From Populus alba (taxonomy: Eukaryota; Streptophyta; Magnoliopsida; Malpighiales; Salicaceae), in contig NC_133284.1 in the NCBI RefSeq assembly GCF_005239225.2, positions 51,182,697 to 51,246,696 of the forward strand: DNA of 64,000 nucleotides, given 5' to 3'. Of this stretch, positions 20,285-33,515 are shown piece by piece. Position 1 is the first letter of the stretch. Each line of letters begins with the position of its first letter. Under the pieces are notes generated by a model that was given only the letters and a program-made list of their open reading frames with translations, was not told where the DNA came from and searched no databases. Position numbers and translations under genes: made by a program.

Positions 20285-23200
20285 TGTTGCTACCCAATTT
20301 TTGACCCATGTTTTTGATATATTTTCAAAAAATTCAAAAATAGAGAAAAACAATGAAAATCCAAAAAATATGTTTTTTTAATATATTCTCGTCATTTTAG
20401 CATTTTCAGCGTCGTCTAAAAAGAATTTAATTTTTTAAAAGATTTTCAAACGCGTTCGACTTTTCACGCGTCATTTTTAAAATCATTGATTTTCCTCATC
20501 GAGTCGACGTTGATATTGCTCGTTTTCAAAAAAAATACAAAAAAACAAGAAAAAATCAAATTTTACAAAAAAACAAAGTTAAGGGACCAATTTTGAAAAC
20601 TTGGCAATATTTTTTGCCTATAAATACTGGTTTCCAACACTTACAAGGGGGGCTAATTTTGGAAACACCAGAAAATACAAAAAAAAAAACCCACCCTAAA
20701 CCTATCTTCTCCCATTTTTCTCAAAACAGCCACCGGCACCCCTCAAGCCATTTTTTTCTTCTTCTCACAGCCAACCCCAACCAGCTCAATCCCAGCCAGC
20801 CCCTGCCTCTCCCGGCTGCTGCAACCAGACACAACCCTCTCGATCTCCTTTCCTTTTCACTTTTCCAGTCCTCTCCACCGGCATCACCGCAGCTCTTTCT
20901 TCGTCTCAGCACCGGCCAAGACCCCCTCTGGGCCGACCCATCCCAGCAACTGCTTCTCCCCACAGACCCGCGATCATCAACGCCTCCACAGACCCGATCT
21001 CCTCAGCAGTAGCGCCGCCCACACTCCCTCGGCCGGCTACCAACAACAACAGAGAAGCAGCTCCACAGAGTCGTCCCCCTTGCATAGATCGGCCACCAGC
21101 AGCAGCACAACCGCCACCTCTCCTAGCTTCTCCACCCGACGAACGAAGCCGGCCACTGCCTGACACGACCAAAAGCTTGATGTCTTCTCCCAAGTGCAGG
21201 AATGTCGAAGTAATAAATAACCCAACAAGACCGGGGTCGAACCACAGAGAGGTTAATTGTATAAATTATAAATAACAATGCAATAATAACAATAATAACG
21301 ATAATAATAACAATTGTAGTACTAGTACTAGTAATAATAATAATAATACTCAGTACGTGGCGTTGTTATACCTGAGAATGATCTAAAAGATCGGGTCACA
21401 TGTTTCCAGCCTATATACTGAGTTTATGAAAAGATCAAAGAGATATATTATATAATATAAACAAAATGTAAATAATAATAATAATAATAATAGTAGTAGT
21501 ATTAGTAATAAAAGAAGAAGAAGATGAGAACTTTGAGATGAAAGATTAATGTAAGGATTAAACAACGATAAAAATAAATGTCAAGGTTAGAGGATCCACT
21601 AATGGTACTTCAAACAAGTATAGTATAAACTCTTATTACTCAATTGGAAACCACACATAAAGAAGGTTCCAATCAGATTATAAATTGTTAACATGATTAC
21701 ATTAGTTATCCTATTCGAATAAAGCTAATACTTGTAAATGTTGGCAAGCATTCATATTTATAACTTATGTTAACAACAAATCAAGTTCCTTTCATAGCTC
21801 AGGTGTCGGTTATACCATACAGTATGGGCTATGAAAGTACCAAGTATTTGTTGTACCAAGTGTTATACAACATAAATCTAGATTAACCATTTAACAAGCA
21901 AAGTATTAAAAGTGAACAAGATAACAAATATAAAACATGTTAGTATCCAACGTTAAGGTCCATGTTAAGTTTATATTATACTTATTCTTACACCATTAGT
22001 GTACCCTTTTCACCTTGACATAATTAAACTTAGCTAAACATAATGAAAGAAAGAAACATAAATGAACAAGATAAGAACATAAATGAGAAAGAAGTTAACT
22101 AAGTAAAGGAAAGGAAATGAAGTGCATAAACTTGATATTAATGAAAGCAAAACATAAGCAATACAAAGAGAGAAAGCAAGAGCATGATCTTGATCTGGAA
22201 ACCAAGATGCCTCAATACATGGTAAGTGCCTCCTTTTATAGGCCAAAATTTGGAATTATTGATTTGTTAATTAATTGATGAGTGGGTGGCCACATCTTGA
22301 CTTGGTGACAATCCTTATCTTCTTGTCTGAACAGACATCATTGCTAACATCATAATTTGCCCAGAATCCTCAGGAATGTTCTAGGAAATCGTCTCAGCTT
22401 TACAACAAAAAAAAGATGAGGTCATTTGGACTTCTAGAACTCAAGATATGGGCTGAACACTAAATAGTGTCTGGGCTGCAGGACAGCTTCAGACTTCTTC
22501 GTTGTTCCTTCAGTTTGGACTTGAAAACGGCCTTTTTAAATCTTGGGCTCCCATGAAAGTTTTAGGCCTTTGTCTTACCTTTCCATCCATATAAAATGGA
22601 CCTAAATCCGAGATCTAGAGCTCCAGATATGATCCAATTACCAAGCAATGTTCCGGTTTGGACTGCACCGGCATCTCTTTTCTAAGTTTGGCCATCTCTT
22701 TGTCCTTTCACTTTCAATACTTAAACTCATCAATCAATCCTTTTATTTATGTGATAGGCCTGCATTTAAGATGAGCATTTACCATAAATTAAGGTATCTT
22801 ACAGTATCAAACTTGTTATTATAAAACATGATTTAGTTAAGGAGTTATTGATACTTCAAATGCAAAATGATGATATAAAACCTTGATAAACATGCACTTT
22901 TAAGTACTAATCACTGCCGGATCTACAACTTAACAGCTCCCTCCCATAACAAAGAAGGGACGAGGCAGAGGAGAAGCCGACCGAAGAAGAAGAAGAAAGA
23001 GCAAATCGGAGAAGGAGAAAACAAAATAAAATCAACTGTGTTATGTGTTTTTCTGTAATTGCAGGTAACGGTGGTCCTCACCGCCGGCAAGGAAAGGAAG
23101 AGGGGAAGAAGGCGATCCAGACCCCCCTGCTGTTGGATTTTTCTGGTGGCGGTGGTGCGTGAGGACCACACGCCGACACTGTTCTAGCGCTAGAAACCCT

Positions 23201-23856
23201 GCTGAAAACTGTTCCGGCAACTCCAGAAGTCCGTTTGCCACTGTTCTGAATAGTTTTAGATTGTTTTGTAATTTTCAATGTAATATTTGTTTGATTTTGA
23301 GTTTTCTTTATAATGTGTAATTTGTGTAAATGTGGATGTAAAAAAAAAAAAGAAGAAAAGAAAAGAAAAGAAAAATAAATAATAAAAAAAGTTGTGTGTG
23401 TGTTTGGATTTTTTTTTTTAATGTTATTGAATTATAAAAAGTAAAAAAGGACAAAAATAATTATTTGTTAATTAAAATATGGTTAAATATCTCAAGGACA
23501 AATAAAATCAAGTTGTATGTTCCACGAAAATGTAAGAACAAGTTTCTACATATATTCGGGGATTTAATAACTGATTTATTCAAGCCTTAGAATTTAATTA
23601 ATATTTTAAATTTTCAAATTACATCAGAACAACAAAGCAGCTTACCTCAGGTAGGGTGCGTTAGGGGTGCTAATACCTTCCCTAACCACAACCAGTCCCT
23701 TACCCGTGATCTCTGACAAGACCAGTACATCAGGTTTCCTAGTAGCCCTCAATGAATTACTAGGTGGCGACTCCAACGAACCAAATTCAAAGCAAACGCA
23801 AAAATGATAAAAATCACCAGCCGATGCCGCGCGCCGGATTTTTTTGGGGTGTGACA
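20285..23856 (+). mobile_element. 5' LTR of a Tat-like non-autonomous element, interrupted by a solo LTR
   Basis: TGTTGCTACCC to GGGGTGTGACA, followed by a primer site. Without the insert at 21161-22918 it is about 1.81 kb. It has a TATA box at 20619-20626, a proline-codon-rich leader, a possible splice site at GCAG|GTAACG (23064/23065), and the terminal module with TGGCGACTCC at 23765-23774. Its 3' partner is 30649-31612. Confidence 0.85.
21156..22918 (-). mobile_element. Solo LTR of an Athila-like family with perfect CTGCC duplication
   Basis: The 1,753-bp LTR 21161-22913 reads TGACACGACC to ACTAATCA on plus. It belongs on the minus strand, because the plus-strand relative at 36983-38573 is followed by a tRNA-Asp-like primer site and gag. 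CTGCC flanks it at 21156-21160 and 22914-22918. The 3' LTR of the host element shows the uninterrupted site with one CTGCC at 30674-30678. Internal AAT/ATT microsatellites lie around 21280-21345 and 21470-21500. Confidence 0.93.
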
Positions 23857-23859
23857 GAA

Positions 23860-23877
23860 TGGCGACTCCACTGGGGA
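23860..23877 (+). promoter_or_regulatory. Primer-binding site, tRNA-Arg-like
   Basis: TGGCGACTCCACTGGGGA lies three bases after the LTR end, identical to the site at 8128. Confidence 0.78.
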
Positions 23878-26800
23878 AGGTATTTTTTTCAACTTTATCG
23901 GACTAAGCTTTTTGTTTTGATGTGTTTAAGATTTTTTTTTTGTTTTTATTTTATTTGTGTTTTATTCATGCATTGTATATAATTCTCTCATGCATCACAA
24001 GGTTTAATTTTTGAAAGCCCACACCGGCTTTAGGTTAGGTGGGGGACTAGCAGCTTACCTTATGACTTGAGTCGAGGTTTAAGTTTGTGTAAAACCCAAC
24101 TCTTTGTTGAGTGCTTAGACTGGTAATAATTGGTACACGTGCCAAATTCATTACCTACTGGGCCCCTATATTGCCTTTACGAGGGCAATCACTGGGACAA
24201 CAAGAGACCCCTTTTAGAGACCAAGTAGCAAACCTACCCTTTGTCTCACGTAAAATGAATAGAGCTTGTATTTAGGATGTATGTGCTATTGTTTTGCAGC
24301 CGAGCAAACCCTTCTTGAAGCATCTTGAACTCAAGACTTGTGGGTGACACAATGGCCGTCACTCAGAAAATTTTCCTTGTAGAGTTTGGGCAAAAATCAC
24401 GATTCTTGTTCCATCATGCAAGAGTTACAACCATATTGTCACCCATCAAAGGATGAGTTCGTCATATAGATTACATGTTCATATATTTATCATGCATGTA
24501 CCGGGTTGAAAGGTAGGTCCCCCACACAAGCTGTGCTGCAAGTGATTGAAGAAAGGATGGAAGTGAAGAAAGGTGTCAGATAGAGGCTCATATGATTAAG
24601 GTTGAGAGCATCAAAGGTGAAGTAGCTAGACTCAGATCTGCTCGAACAAGTGTTGAGCATCAAACGGAAAGAGAATGCCTGCACCGTCTTCTGTGGGAAC
24701 ACTGCTTGTTCACATCTAATTGAAGCTGCATCTCTCCTTTTCCGTCATGAACAATAGCAACAATGCCTTAGTCATCAACTAATGACAACTCTGGTTCTTG
24801 CCTAGTTGCACTGTTAAATGTTCATTGCCTCCACATCATCTAATGGAACCAAACGACTACTAGCCTCCTGTTCATGGTGCATCAGTTTGTTTTGAAGTTA
24901 CCCCAATTATGAGCTCAATTCCAGTTCAGCAGCACAAGATGTTGATCTGAAAAACCATGATCAGACACTAAACTTCTACGTGGTAGAGCTCTCTGTAGAG
25001 ATTTATTTGTGGATCTGCCAATGGAAAATGCAAAAAGGGATATATTAATTTCATATGCTTTGAAACTTTTTCCCACCAGTGGTACCAACAAAACATTGTA
25101 GTAGGCAGAAGAGTCAGACCTGGTCTGAAAATATTAGCAGTCGTCAAACTTCAATGTGGCAGAGCTCTCTCTACAAAAATCCATTTATGGCCCTGCAAAT
25201 TGGGAATGCAAGAGGGGATTTATAAGTTGCATATGCTACAAATATTTCTCTCATCAGTTTCAGCACGAAGACATCTTAGTAGGTTGAAGAGCCAGACTTG
25301 GTCTAAAAAATATGAGCAGACATCAAACTTCAACGTAGCAGAGCTCTCTCAGCAGGAATCTGTTTGTGGATCCGCAAGTGGGAAATCCAAGAAGGAATAC
25401 AATAGTTTCAGATCATCTATGATTTTCCTCCAACAGTGTCAGTATTAAAACGCAAAAGTAGAGAGAAGAGACATGCCTAGACTGAAAAACATGAAGAAGA
25501 CTGAAACTTCCACAGAGCAGAACTCCTTCTATTGGTGCTTATTTGTTGCACCATTCGAGAGGAATCGAAGAAGAAATAGAGGAGATTCATGTTCATCGTT
25601 TTCTCCCATAGAAGAGATAAGGCATGATTCCACGTGTCGGTAGTGGCGATACTACAAGTTTTTGGGCGCTGTCAAGATTACCAAGCCGTTGGAAAGTTTT
25701 CTAACAATCCTCAACCAACCACAACAACATTGGAAGATTGAAATGATGTTGTGAGGATTTGCCGAAGAATTGAACAAGCTATGAAGAGAGGAAAGATTGA
25801 AGGATCTGCCATGGATTCCAGATCCGTGAAGAGAGTTGAATCAGAAGATGACTCTCAATTGACAAACCTCAGTTATTTTGCCTAGTAAAGTCTCGCTCAA
25901 GCATCAACTACTCCAATGTCTTTGCCAAAGATATACATTCCTTTGCCATGTGGGTTTATTTACCAGCACTGCCATATTTCAGACTTAGTGTCTCGGACTT
26001 CGACAAATTGCATGCAACCACCGTGGTATAATTCAAACCAGATGTGAATATCATAGAGGGTTCCCGGACCATTTCAGTTGAACAGACACAAGAGTTTCAA
26101 GAATCGAGCTGAGTTTGTGAAAGATGATGACATCAATCATGTTGTCACCAGAACATCCTCAGAATGACATGTTGATCGAAAGTGCTTGGCCGAACACTGA
26201 TATTGCCAGAAAGGCTGATTCAAGAATGGTGATGAAATGTCAATCATATTGTTATGGAATTCTGCATTTTGTTTTGGGATCACATCTCATCCTTTACCGA
26301 AACGTGTTTTGCTTTTGTCTCTTTGTTTTGAAATCAACAGATGTTTAACATTTTATTCTGACAAAATATTTTGATCAAACTCCAACATGCGATAAAGGCT
26401 AATCAATCCTGAAGATTAAAAGTGTTTTGATTGCATAAATGACTCGATTCTTGTTGAAATGACATGAGGTGACCGAACAAATTTTGAGCTCACACTTAAA
26501 ATTGAACCACACATCATATAGCTAAGTTTTAGCAGTATGCATAATGACATGTAGTGGATTCAATAGTTATGGACTCATGAATCATGACTCTTACAAGTCC
26601 CAATCATTACACTAGATGGGGTCAAAATTTATCGGTTCTAACTAACCTTGCTTGAAATGAGAAAAGGCCATCTTTGTTATCCTTTCACGTTTCTTGAAAT
26701 ATGATCCCTTGTAGTCCCATTTTGAGCTGTATAGAATATTCTTTTCATAAAAACCCTGACTAGGATCACACCTCATACTGGGGGCAGATAAGAGATATGT

Positions 26801-29269
26801 GGGAGACATTGATATGATTAATGGATAAAAGGGAAGGCTTAGAACAAAAGTCCAATGATTGAGAGAGAGCTAGAAGAAGACACATAGACTGGGGGCAGAT
26901 AAGAAAATTTTGAGGAAGGCTATGAGTTGAATTTGCCTTCACTTAAAGACAAGTTAAAAAGAAATGGAAAAATAATGCCTATCAATTCTAAGAGAGGCAA
27001 GACAGTTTCCAATTGAGAAAAGACAATAAATGCCAAAAGTCAACACTAGAAAAATCGATGCTTCATATCTTTTGGTGTGTCTAGGATAAAGCCTCCAATG
27101 TCTTCAAAATTAGATTAGTTATTCATCAGAGAAAAAGTTGGATTATGACCTATGTTAAGAGAATTCTGATATTTGAAGATTAACAAGGTTATATGTCACT
27201 TTCTCTACAATGACAACAAGAGAAAGAGAATCGATGAATAGTTAATGTCGGTCCTAGGTCGTTGAAACCCTCAAACACCTTTTGAGCCTATGAAATTCCC
27301 TTCTTTTATAGCCATGAACCATAGCCTACATTACGTGCTTTTAAAAACCCTTTTTAATCAAGCAAGCAACTTGAACCGATAAATGATGCTCTCAAAACTT
27401 CAAGAGCTTTTCCATAAGGGTCGTGACTTCATGAATTAATCTACTAGTTATTATGCATGTTGATAAAATAAATGCTAAGAAAAGAAACAACTTTTCTTGA
27501 TAAAGCCTGAGCATCTTGTTTTTGAAATTCATAAAAATGTCACCTCATCACAGACCATCAAAAGATATACCCAAAATCAGAGTTTAAAGTGGACACAAAG
27601 AACCATGAAAAAGTCATTTTAAATCTTACAACGGGTCATTTCTGTTTTCAAGATACAAGACAATCAAAGGACTGCATTGAATAGTGTGTTGGGTCTTTGA
27701 CCAAAGAAGTTTGAATTTCAAAAAATAATAATTGCAAAAACAGACATCTCTCTGATTTCATTTCAACAATTAGACTTGAATAGACATGATCGTTGAAATG
27801 TGAGATTTGATTCCAGAACAAGAAAGATTTTCAAACAAGAACATCAATTGAGTTTGCAAAATCCTTGAAAAAAATGACATCAACATTTCTCGACACTCTT
27901 TGAAATGTTGACCACCTGGGGGCGATACAGTGGGCCCTTAGAAGAAAAACAAACAACATTCTGATCAGCTGGGGCCAAAGAAAGAATCAGATGATGAGTC
28001 ATCAAAGTCCCGGAAAGTTATGTTTAGCATCTGACAATGACAAAGGAAAACATCCTTGAGTATAAACTGATGAACGAGCATTCATATCATTGCTGGGGCA
28101 ATGTTGTTCAAAGACAATCCATGATCTAGTGCACTTCAGCAGCAATTGATGAGCAACACTGCACTTGAAGGATATTTTCATATCTTCATCTTGGGTTACC
28201 CTGTAAAACATGGCTATGACTCCTGACATATATTATCGGGTGAGTGCATTTGAATGAACATCGAACATATGCATACCACTAAGATTGACTATGGGACCAT
28301 CTATTCTGAAGCTCAAATGCGCACTTCACCGCATGAATATGGGTGATAACATGAACATCATTGATGATGCCAAATCAGTTATATTCACGATCTGATTTGA
28401 CAAGCTAAGAGGAATCCATAGAGAAATACATCGCGCTTACAATGATGAGCTATTTACTACAAAGCATGAGATTCATGTCTGGATGACTTGGCAGTTCCAT
28501 GGAGGCTGGTTACCATACATACTTGAATGGTGTTTCAATCGAAGGCAAGTTCATGACTGATTAACAATCTTGATGGGTGTTGGCATGATGAACACAATCA
28601 AATAGAGGATAATTCTCAGAAGAAGCCAGGAGAGAAAATCCTTCATGATGAATCAAGCAGTACCACACTTGGGGGCAGGGTCAAGCTGGATGAACGATGT
28701 AAGTAGTAATTGTCGAAGACAGCCCGGGATGGGCACTGCATTTACAGCTGAGTGTATGGCCAGTACATGAATGAGTCAATGCCTCGGAAGAACAAAGAAA
28801 GCTTTGGGATGCAAACCAGGGCACCCTATGACGATGGAGCATCAAAGAGGGGGGGACCTATATTTCAAATCAGGTAAGGATGCATGCATATCATCTAACC
28901 TAAAAAAAAAAAAAACCATTTGCACATATTTTTGAATTGTTACAGGAAAATCCTTAATGAGGTCCAGCAAGATGGTGGAAAAAGAAAGAAGCATTGTGGT
29001 GATGATAATAAAGAATCGGTTTTGATCATGGAATAAAAGGACGATGGGATCACCCTACCATTAAGAAAATCCCAAAGAAATGAATAGATCAACCTTGCAA
29101 CCGGGAAGCCTCGAGTTTTCAACCCTTGCAGTCAGGAAACATCGAGTTTTTTTCAAACCCTATGATCGGGAATTGTCAGGAAGCACCAAGTTTTCCAGCC
29201 CTTCTTCTGTCATCCCCTCAGGACTTCGCCAGGTAAGTCCTATTTTTCACACTTGTCATATCACATTTT
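23878..29269 (+). mobile_element. Non-coding internal region of the Tat-like element
   Basis: About 5.4 kb with no recognisable gag or pol on either strand. The opening (24005-24480) is conserved with 8330-8760. A roughly 178-bp tandem repeat lies at 24955-25540. Segments with CTGGGGGCA recur around 26775, 26890, 27915 and 28670. The right part (28150-28360) matches 31880-32090 in the older outer element. Confidence 0.75.
24955..25540 (+). repeat. Tandem repeat of about 178 bp, three to four copies
   Basis: The marker GGYAGAGCTCTCT (with variants) occurs at 24985, 25161, 25340 and, degenerate, 25519, giving periods of 176, 179 and 179 bp. Units share a TTTGTGGATCTGC-like block and an AAGAGWCAGACYTGGTCT block. 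Confidence 0.75.
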
Positions 29270-30648
29270 TTCCATCTGGGTAGGTCGCCCATCATAATAA
29301 GACCGTTTTTCACATTTTTTCCATCTAGGTAGGTCACTCATGACAATGAGACCGCACTTCATCATATTTTTTCCATCTGGGTAGGTCACCTATTACAATG
29401 AGACCACACTTCATATTTTTTCCATTTTTGGGTAGGTCACCCATTACAATGAGACCACACTTCACATTCTTTCTATTTGGGTAGGTCGCTCATCACAACG
29501 AGACCACTTCATCATATTTTTTCCATCTGGGTAGGTCACCCATTACAATGAGACCGCACTTCACATTCTTTCTATTTGGGTAGGTCGCCCATCATAACGA
29601 GACCACTTCATCATATTTTTTCCATCTGGGTAGGTCACCAATTACAATGAGACCACACTTCACATTTTTTCCATTTTGGGTAGGTCGCCCATCACAACGA
29701 GACCGCTTTTTTACATTTTTTCTATTTGGGGAGGTCACCCATCACAACGAGACCGCTTTTTCATATTCTTTCCATTGGGTAGGTCACCCATCACAATGAG
29801 ACCACCATTTTTTCTGGGTAGGTCACCCATTAGAATGAGACCATTCTCCATCTGTTTTTTACCTGGGTAGGTCACCCATAAGAATGAGGCCATTCCTCCC
29901 CCTGGGTAGGTCACCCAAAAAATGAGACCACTCTTCCCCCTTTCCACTTGGGTAGGTCACCCATCACAATGAGACCACCATTTTTTCTGGGTAGGTCACC
30001 CATTAGAATGAGACCATTCTCCATCTTTTTTTTTACCTGGGTAGGTCACCCATAAGAATGAGGCCATTCCTCCCCCTGGGTAGGTCACCCAAAGAATGAG
30101 ACCACTCTTCCTCTTTTCCACTTGGGTAGGTCACCCATCACAATGAGACCACCATTTTTTCTGGGTAGGTCACCCATTAGAATGAGACCATTCTCCATCT
30201 TTTTTTTTAACTGGGTAGGTCACCCATAAGAATGAGGTCATTCCTCCCCCTGGGTAGGTCACCCAAAGAATGAGACCACTCTTCCTTTTTCCACTTGGGT
30301 AGGTCACCCATCATAGTGAGACCACCATTTTTTCTGGGTAGGTCACCCATTAGAATGAGATCATTCTCCATCTTTTTTTTACCTGGGTAGGTCACCCATA
30401 AGACTGAGGCCATTCTTCCCCCTGGGTAGGTCACCCAAAGAATGAGACCACTCTTCCCCCTTTCCACTTGGGTAGGTCACCCATCACAATGAGACCACCA
30501 TTTTTTCTAGGTAGGTCACCCATTAGAATGAGACCATTCTCCATCTTTTTTTTACCTGGGTAGGTCACCCATAAGAATGAGGCCATTCTTCCCCCTGGGT
30601 AGGTCACCCAAAGAATGAGACCACTCTTCCTCCTTTCCACTTGGGTAG
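29270..30648 (+). repeat. GGTAGGTCACCCAT tandem array
   Basis: More than 30 units built on CTGGGTAGGTCACCCATNACAATGAGACC with T-rich spacers. From about 29810 the units form a regular higher-order pattern of four variants, roughly 170-175 bp per period. The core GGTAGGTCACCC is partly self-complementary (GGT...ACC). The array stops abruptly where the truncated 3' LTR begins. Confidence 0.88.
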
Positions 30649-31612
30649 TCCACTCGACGAACGAAGCCGGCCACTGCCGGATCTACAACTTAACAGCTCC
30701 CTCCTATAACAGAGAAGGGACGAGGCAGAGGAGAAGCTGACCAAAGAAGAAGAAGAAAGAGCAGATCGGAGAAGGAGAAAAAAAAATAAAATCAACTGTG
30801 TTGTGCGTTTTTCTGTAATTGCAGGTAACAGTGGTCCTAACCGCCGGCAAGGAAAGGAAGAGGGGAAGAAGGCGATCCAGACCCCCTTGCTGTTGGATTT
30901 TTCTGGTGGCGGTGGTGTGTGAGGACCACGCGCCGACACTGTTCCAGCGCTAGAAACCCTGCTGAAAACTGTTCCGGCAACTCTAGAAGTCCGTTTGCCA
31001 CTGTTCTGAATAGTTTTAGATTGTTTTGTAATTTTCAATGTAATATTTGTTTGATTTTGAGTTTTCTTTATAATGTGTAATTTGTGTAAATGTGGATGTA
31101 AAAAAAAAAAAAGAAGAAAAGAAAAGAAAAGAAAAATAAATAATAAAAAAAGTTGTTTGCGTGTTTGTATTTTTTTTATGTTATTGAATTATAAAAGTAA
31201 AAAAGGACAAAAATAATTATTTGTTAATTAAAATATGGTTAAATATCTCAAGGACAAATAAAATCAAGTTGTATGTTCCACGAAAATGTAAGAACAAGTT
31301 TCTACATATATTCGGGGATTTAATAACTGATTTATTCAAGGCTTAGAATTTAATTAATATTTTAAATTTTCAAATTACATCAGAACAACAAAGCAGCTTA
31401 CCTCAGGTAGGGTGCATTAGGGGTGCTAATACCTTCCCTAACCACAACCAGTCCCTTACCCGTGATCTCTGACAAGACCAGTACATCATGTTTCCTAGTA
31501 GCCCTCAATAAATTACTAGGTGGCGACTCCAACGAACCAAATTCAAAGCAAACGCAAAAACGATAAAAATCGCTAGCCAATGCCGCGCGCCGGATTTGTT
31601 TGGGGTGTGACA
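30649..31612 (+). mobile_element. Truncated 3' LTR of the Tat-like element
   Basis: Starts inside the LTR (equivalent to 21131 of the 5' LTR), so the first about 850 bp, the hairpin and the polypurine tract are missing. It then matches the 5' LTR closely to GGGGTGTGACA. It preserves the empty target site (30674-30678) of the solo LTR at 21161. ATAAC follows, against ATAAT before the 5' LTR, a target duplication with one mismatch. Confidence 0.85.
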
Positions 31613-31845
31613 ATAACCAACCTCAGTTAGTACACTTAAGGGATCATAACATCTTCCCTTTCACATAACCAGTCTCGTACCATAAAATCTATATTGATCA
31701 GTTAGGGTTTCTAGTGACCATAATGCTAGGTGGTAACTCCCCGAACTAAACATGTTCCCATAAAGAACAAGATGTCGGTTATCTGTTTTTTTTTTCAAAG
31801 AGAATTTTTAATTTATCGCTGCGATGTCCCGAGTGTGACAAAGAT
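31613..31845 (+). mobile_element. Outer solo LTR, 3' part and AAGAT duplication
   Basis: Completes the LTR begun at 19186. It has the conserved terminal module, with the primer-site-like segment mutated to TGGTAACTCC at 31731, and ends GAGTGTGACA at 31840. AAGAT at 31841-31845 matches 19181-19185. Confidence 0.82.
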
Positions 31846-32099
31846 ATTGATATAGAAATAAAGAGTGACGAGGCTAATGATTAGGTCTTTCCTTGGAATT
31901 GCATCTTCATATCTTCATCTTGATTTATCCTTTGAAAAATGGTTATGACTCCTGAAATATATTATCTCATAGGTGCATTTGAATGAATGTCAGAATGATA
32001 TACACCACCAAGACTAACTGTTGCACAATTTGCTTTAAAGCCCATTGATTCAAGTTGCATTTCATCACATGAATATAGGTGATAAAAGGGAATATCATT
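31846..32099 (+). mobile_element. Old Tat-like internal region (right part)
   Basis: Similar to 28160-28370, confirming that the outermost sequence is the inside of an older element of the same type. Confidence 0.6.
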
Positions 32100-33250
32100 T
32101 GTCACACGTACCTCGCAGGGTGTCGATATGGCGATTTTTTTTTTCATTTGCTTAATTTGGGAGTCGCCACCTAGTATTTGATTGAAGGTTACTAGGAAAC
32201 CCGAATGTACTGGTCTTTGTTAGAGATTCACGAGTAAGGAACTGATTGTGGCTAAGAAAGGTATTAACATCCTTAGCGCACCCTACCTGAGATAAGCCGC
32301 TACATGATTTGATGTGATTTAAAAAATTAACATATTAGTTAAATTCTTAACGCTTTAATAAATCAATTACTAAATCTCATAATATATGCAGAAACATGTT
32401 CTTGTATTTTCACAGGAAATACAACATGATTTTATTTGTCCTTAAAATACTTGACTATATGCAAACTAAAACATTAAATTCTTTTTTTTTCCTTTTGATT
32501 TTATAATTAAATAACAAATCTCGTGAATTCTAGATAAAATGCCTGAAACTTTGGGGGTGTTACAATGGGATTTCGGGTTGATCGAGTTACAAACGGAGAT
32601 TTTGATTATGGTTAAAAAGAATCACTAGATTGAGATTTCAGGTTAACCCAATTGAATACATAGATTTTTTTTCTCATTAAAGGGAATCATCAGAATGAGA
32701 TTTCAGGTTAACCTAACCAGAAACAAAGATTTTGATTTTGGTTAAAGGGAAATTATTGGATTGAGATTTTAAATTAACCCAACCGAAGACAAAAATTTAG
32801 GTTCTAGTTAAATGGGGCATCAAATTCAAATATTTATGCAATTAATCCCCTAATTTGACCAAATCAACTTTTAAAATTATAATTTGATCTCTAAACTTTA
32901 ATTTATTCCAATTAAAGCCCAATTTAACTTTAAAAACAATGTTTTCTTGCAATCAAACCCTCTAAAATTTCAATAAACCTTTAATAAAATTTCATTGGGT
33001 CCTTAAACATATGATTTTTGACTTTTCTTTCTCAAATTGAGTTTTCTTTGTCAATATACCGTCAAATTTTTATTTTTATTTTTTTTTTTACTTTTGAACT
33101 TCCTTAACCAAGTTTTGGAAATTTTCTGAGCGCTTCGACATTCTCTTCTAACAACTATGATTTTTTATATATATATATATATATTCTTCCGAATATATTT
33201 TTTTTGTATTTTCTCCATTTTTTTGTGGGACCGAAAAATGAGTAACAACG
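32100..33250 (-). mobile_element. Tat-like LTR on the minus strand
   Basis: On plus it begins TGTCACACG and ends near GAGTAACAAC. Reversed, it has the expected TTGTTACTC-type start, the terminal module (TGGCGACTCC on minus, 32160-32169) and a GTGACA end. It is about 1.15 kb and shorter than relatives. No target duplication could be found, so it may be truncated at 33250. Confidence 0.7.
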
Positions 33251-33263
33251 AGTATTGTATAGA

Positions 33264-33515
33264 GGGCGGATCAATTGCTACCCAATTTTTAACTCTATTT
33301 TTGAAATAGTTTTGAGAAAAAAACAAAAAATAGCAAAAAACAAAAGAAACCTAAAAATATGTTCTTGATATATTTGCGTCGTTTTCGTCATTTGTAGTGT
33401 TGTCTTGAAAGGATTTAAGTTTCAAATGTCTTTCAACGCGTTTATTTTTTAACGTGTCATTTTCAAAATGATTGATTTTGCTTGTTGAGTTGATATTGAT
33501 ATTGCTCTCTTTTTT
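33264..33515 (+). mobile_element. LTR fragment of the 20285-type family
   Basis: TTGCTACCCAATTTTT onward aligns with the first about 240 bp of the LTR at 20285, then stops. It is a decayed fragment. Confidence 0.65.

Noticed and set aside
20593..21012. Proline-rich ORF in the LTR leader as a host gene
   Set aside because: It lies just downstream of the LTR TATA box in C-rich leader sequence, is broken by the solo LTR insertion site context and has no domain.
29676..30640. Short ORFs on both strands in the GGTAGGTCACCC array
   Set aside because: They are by-products of the tandem repeat.
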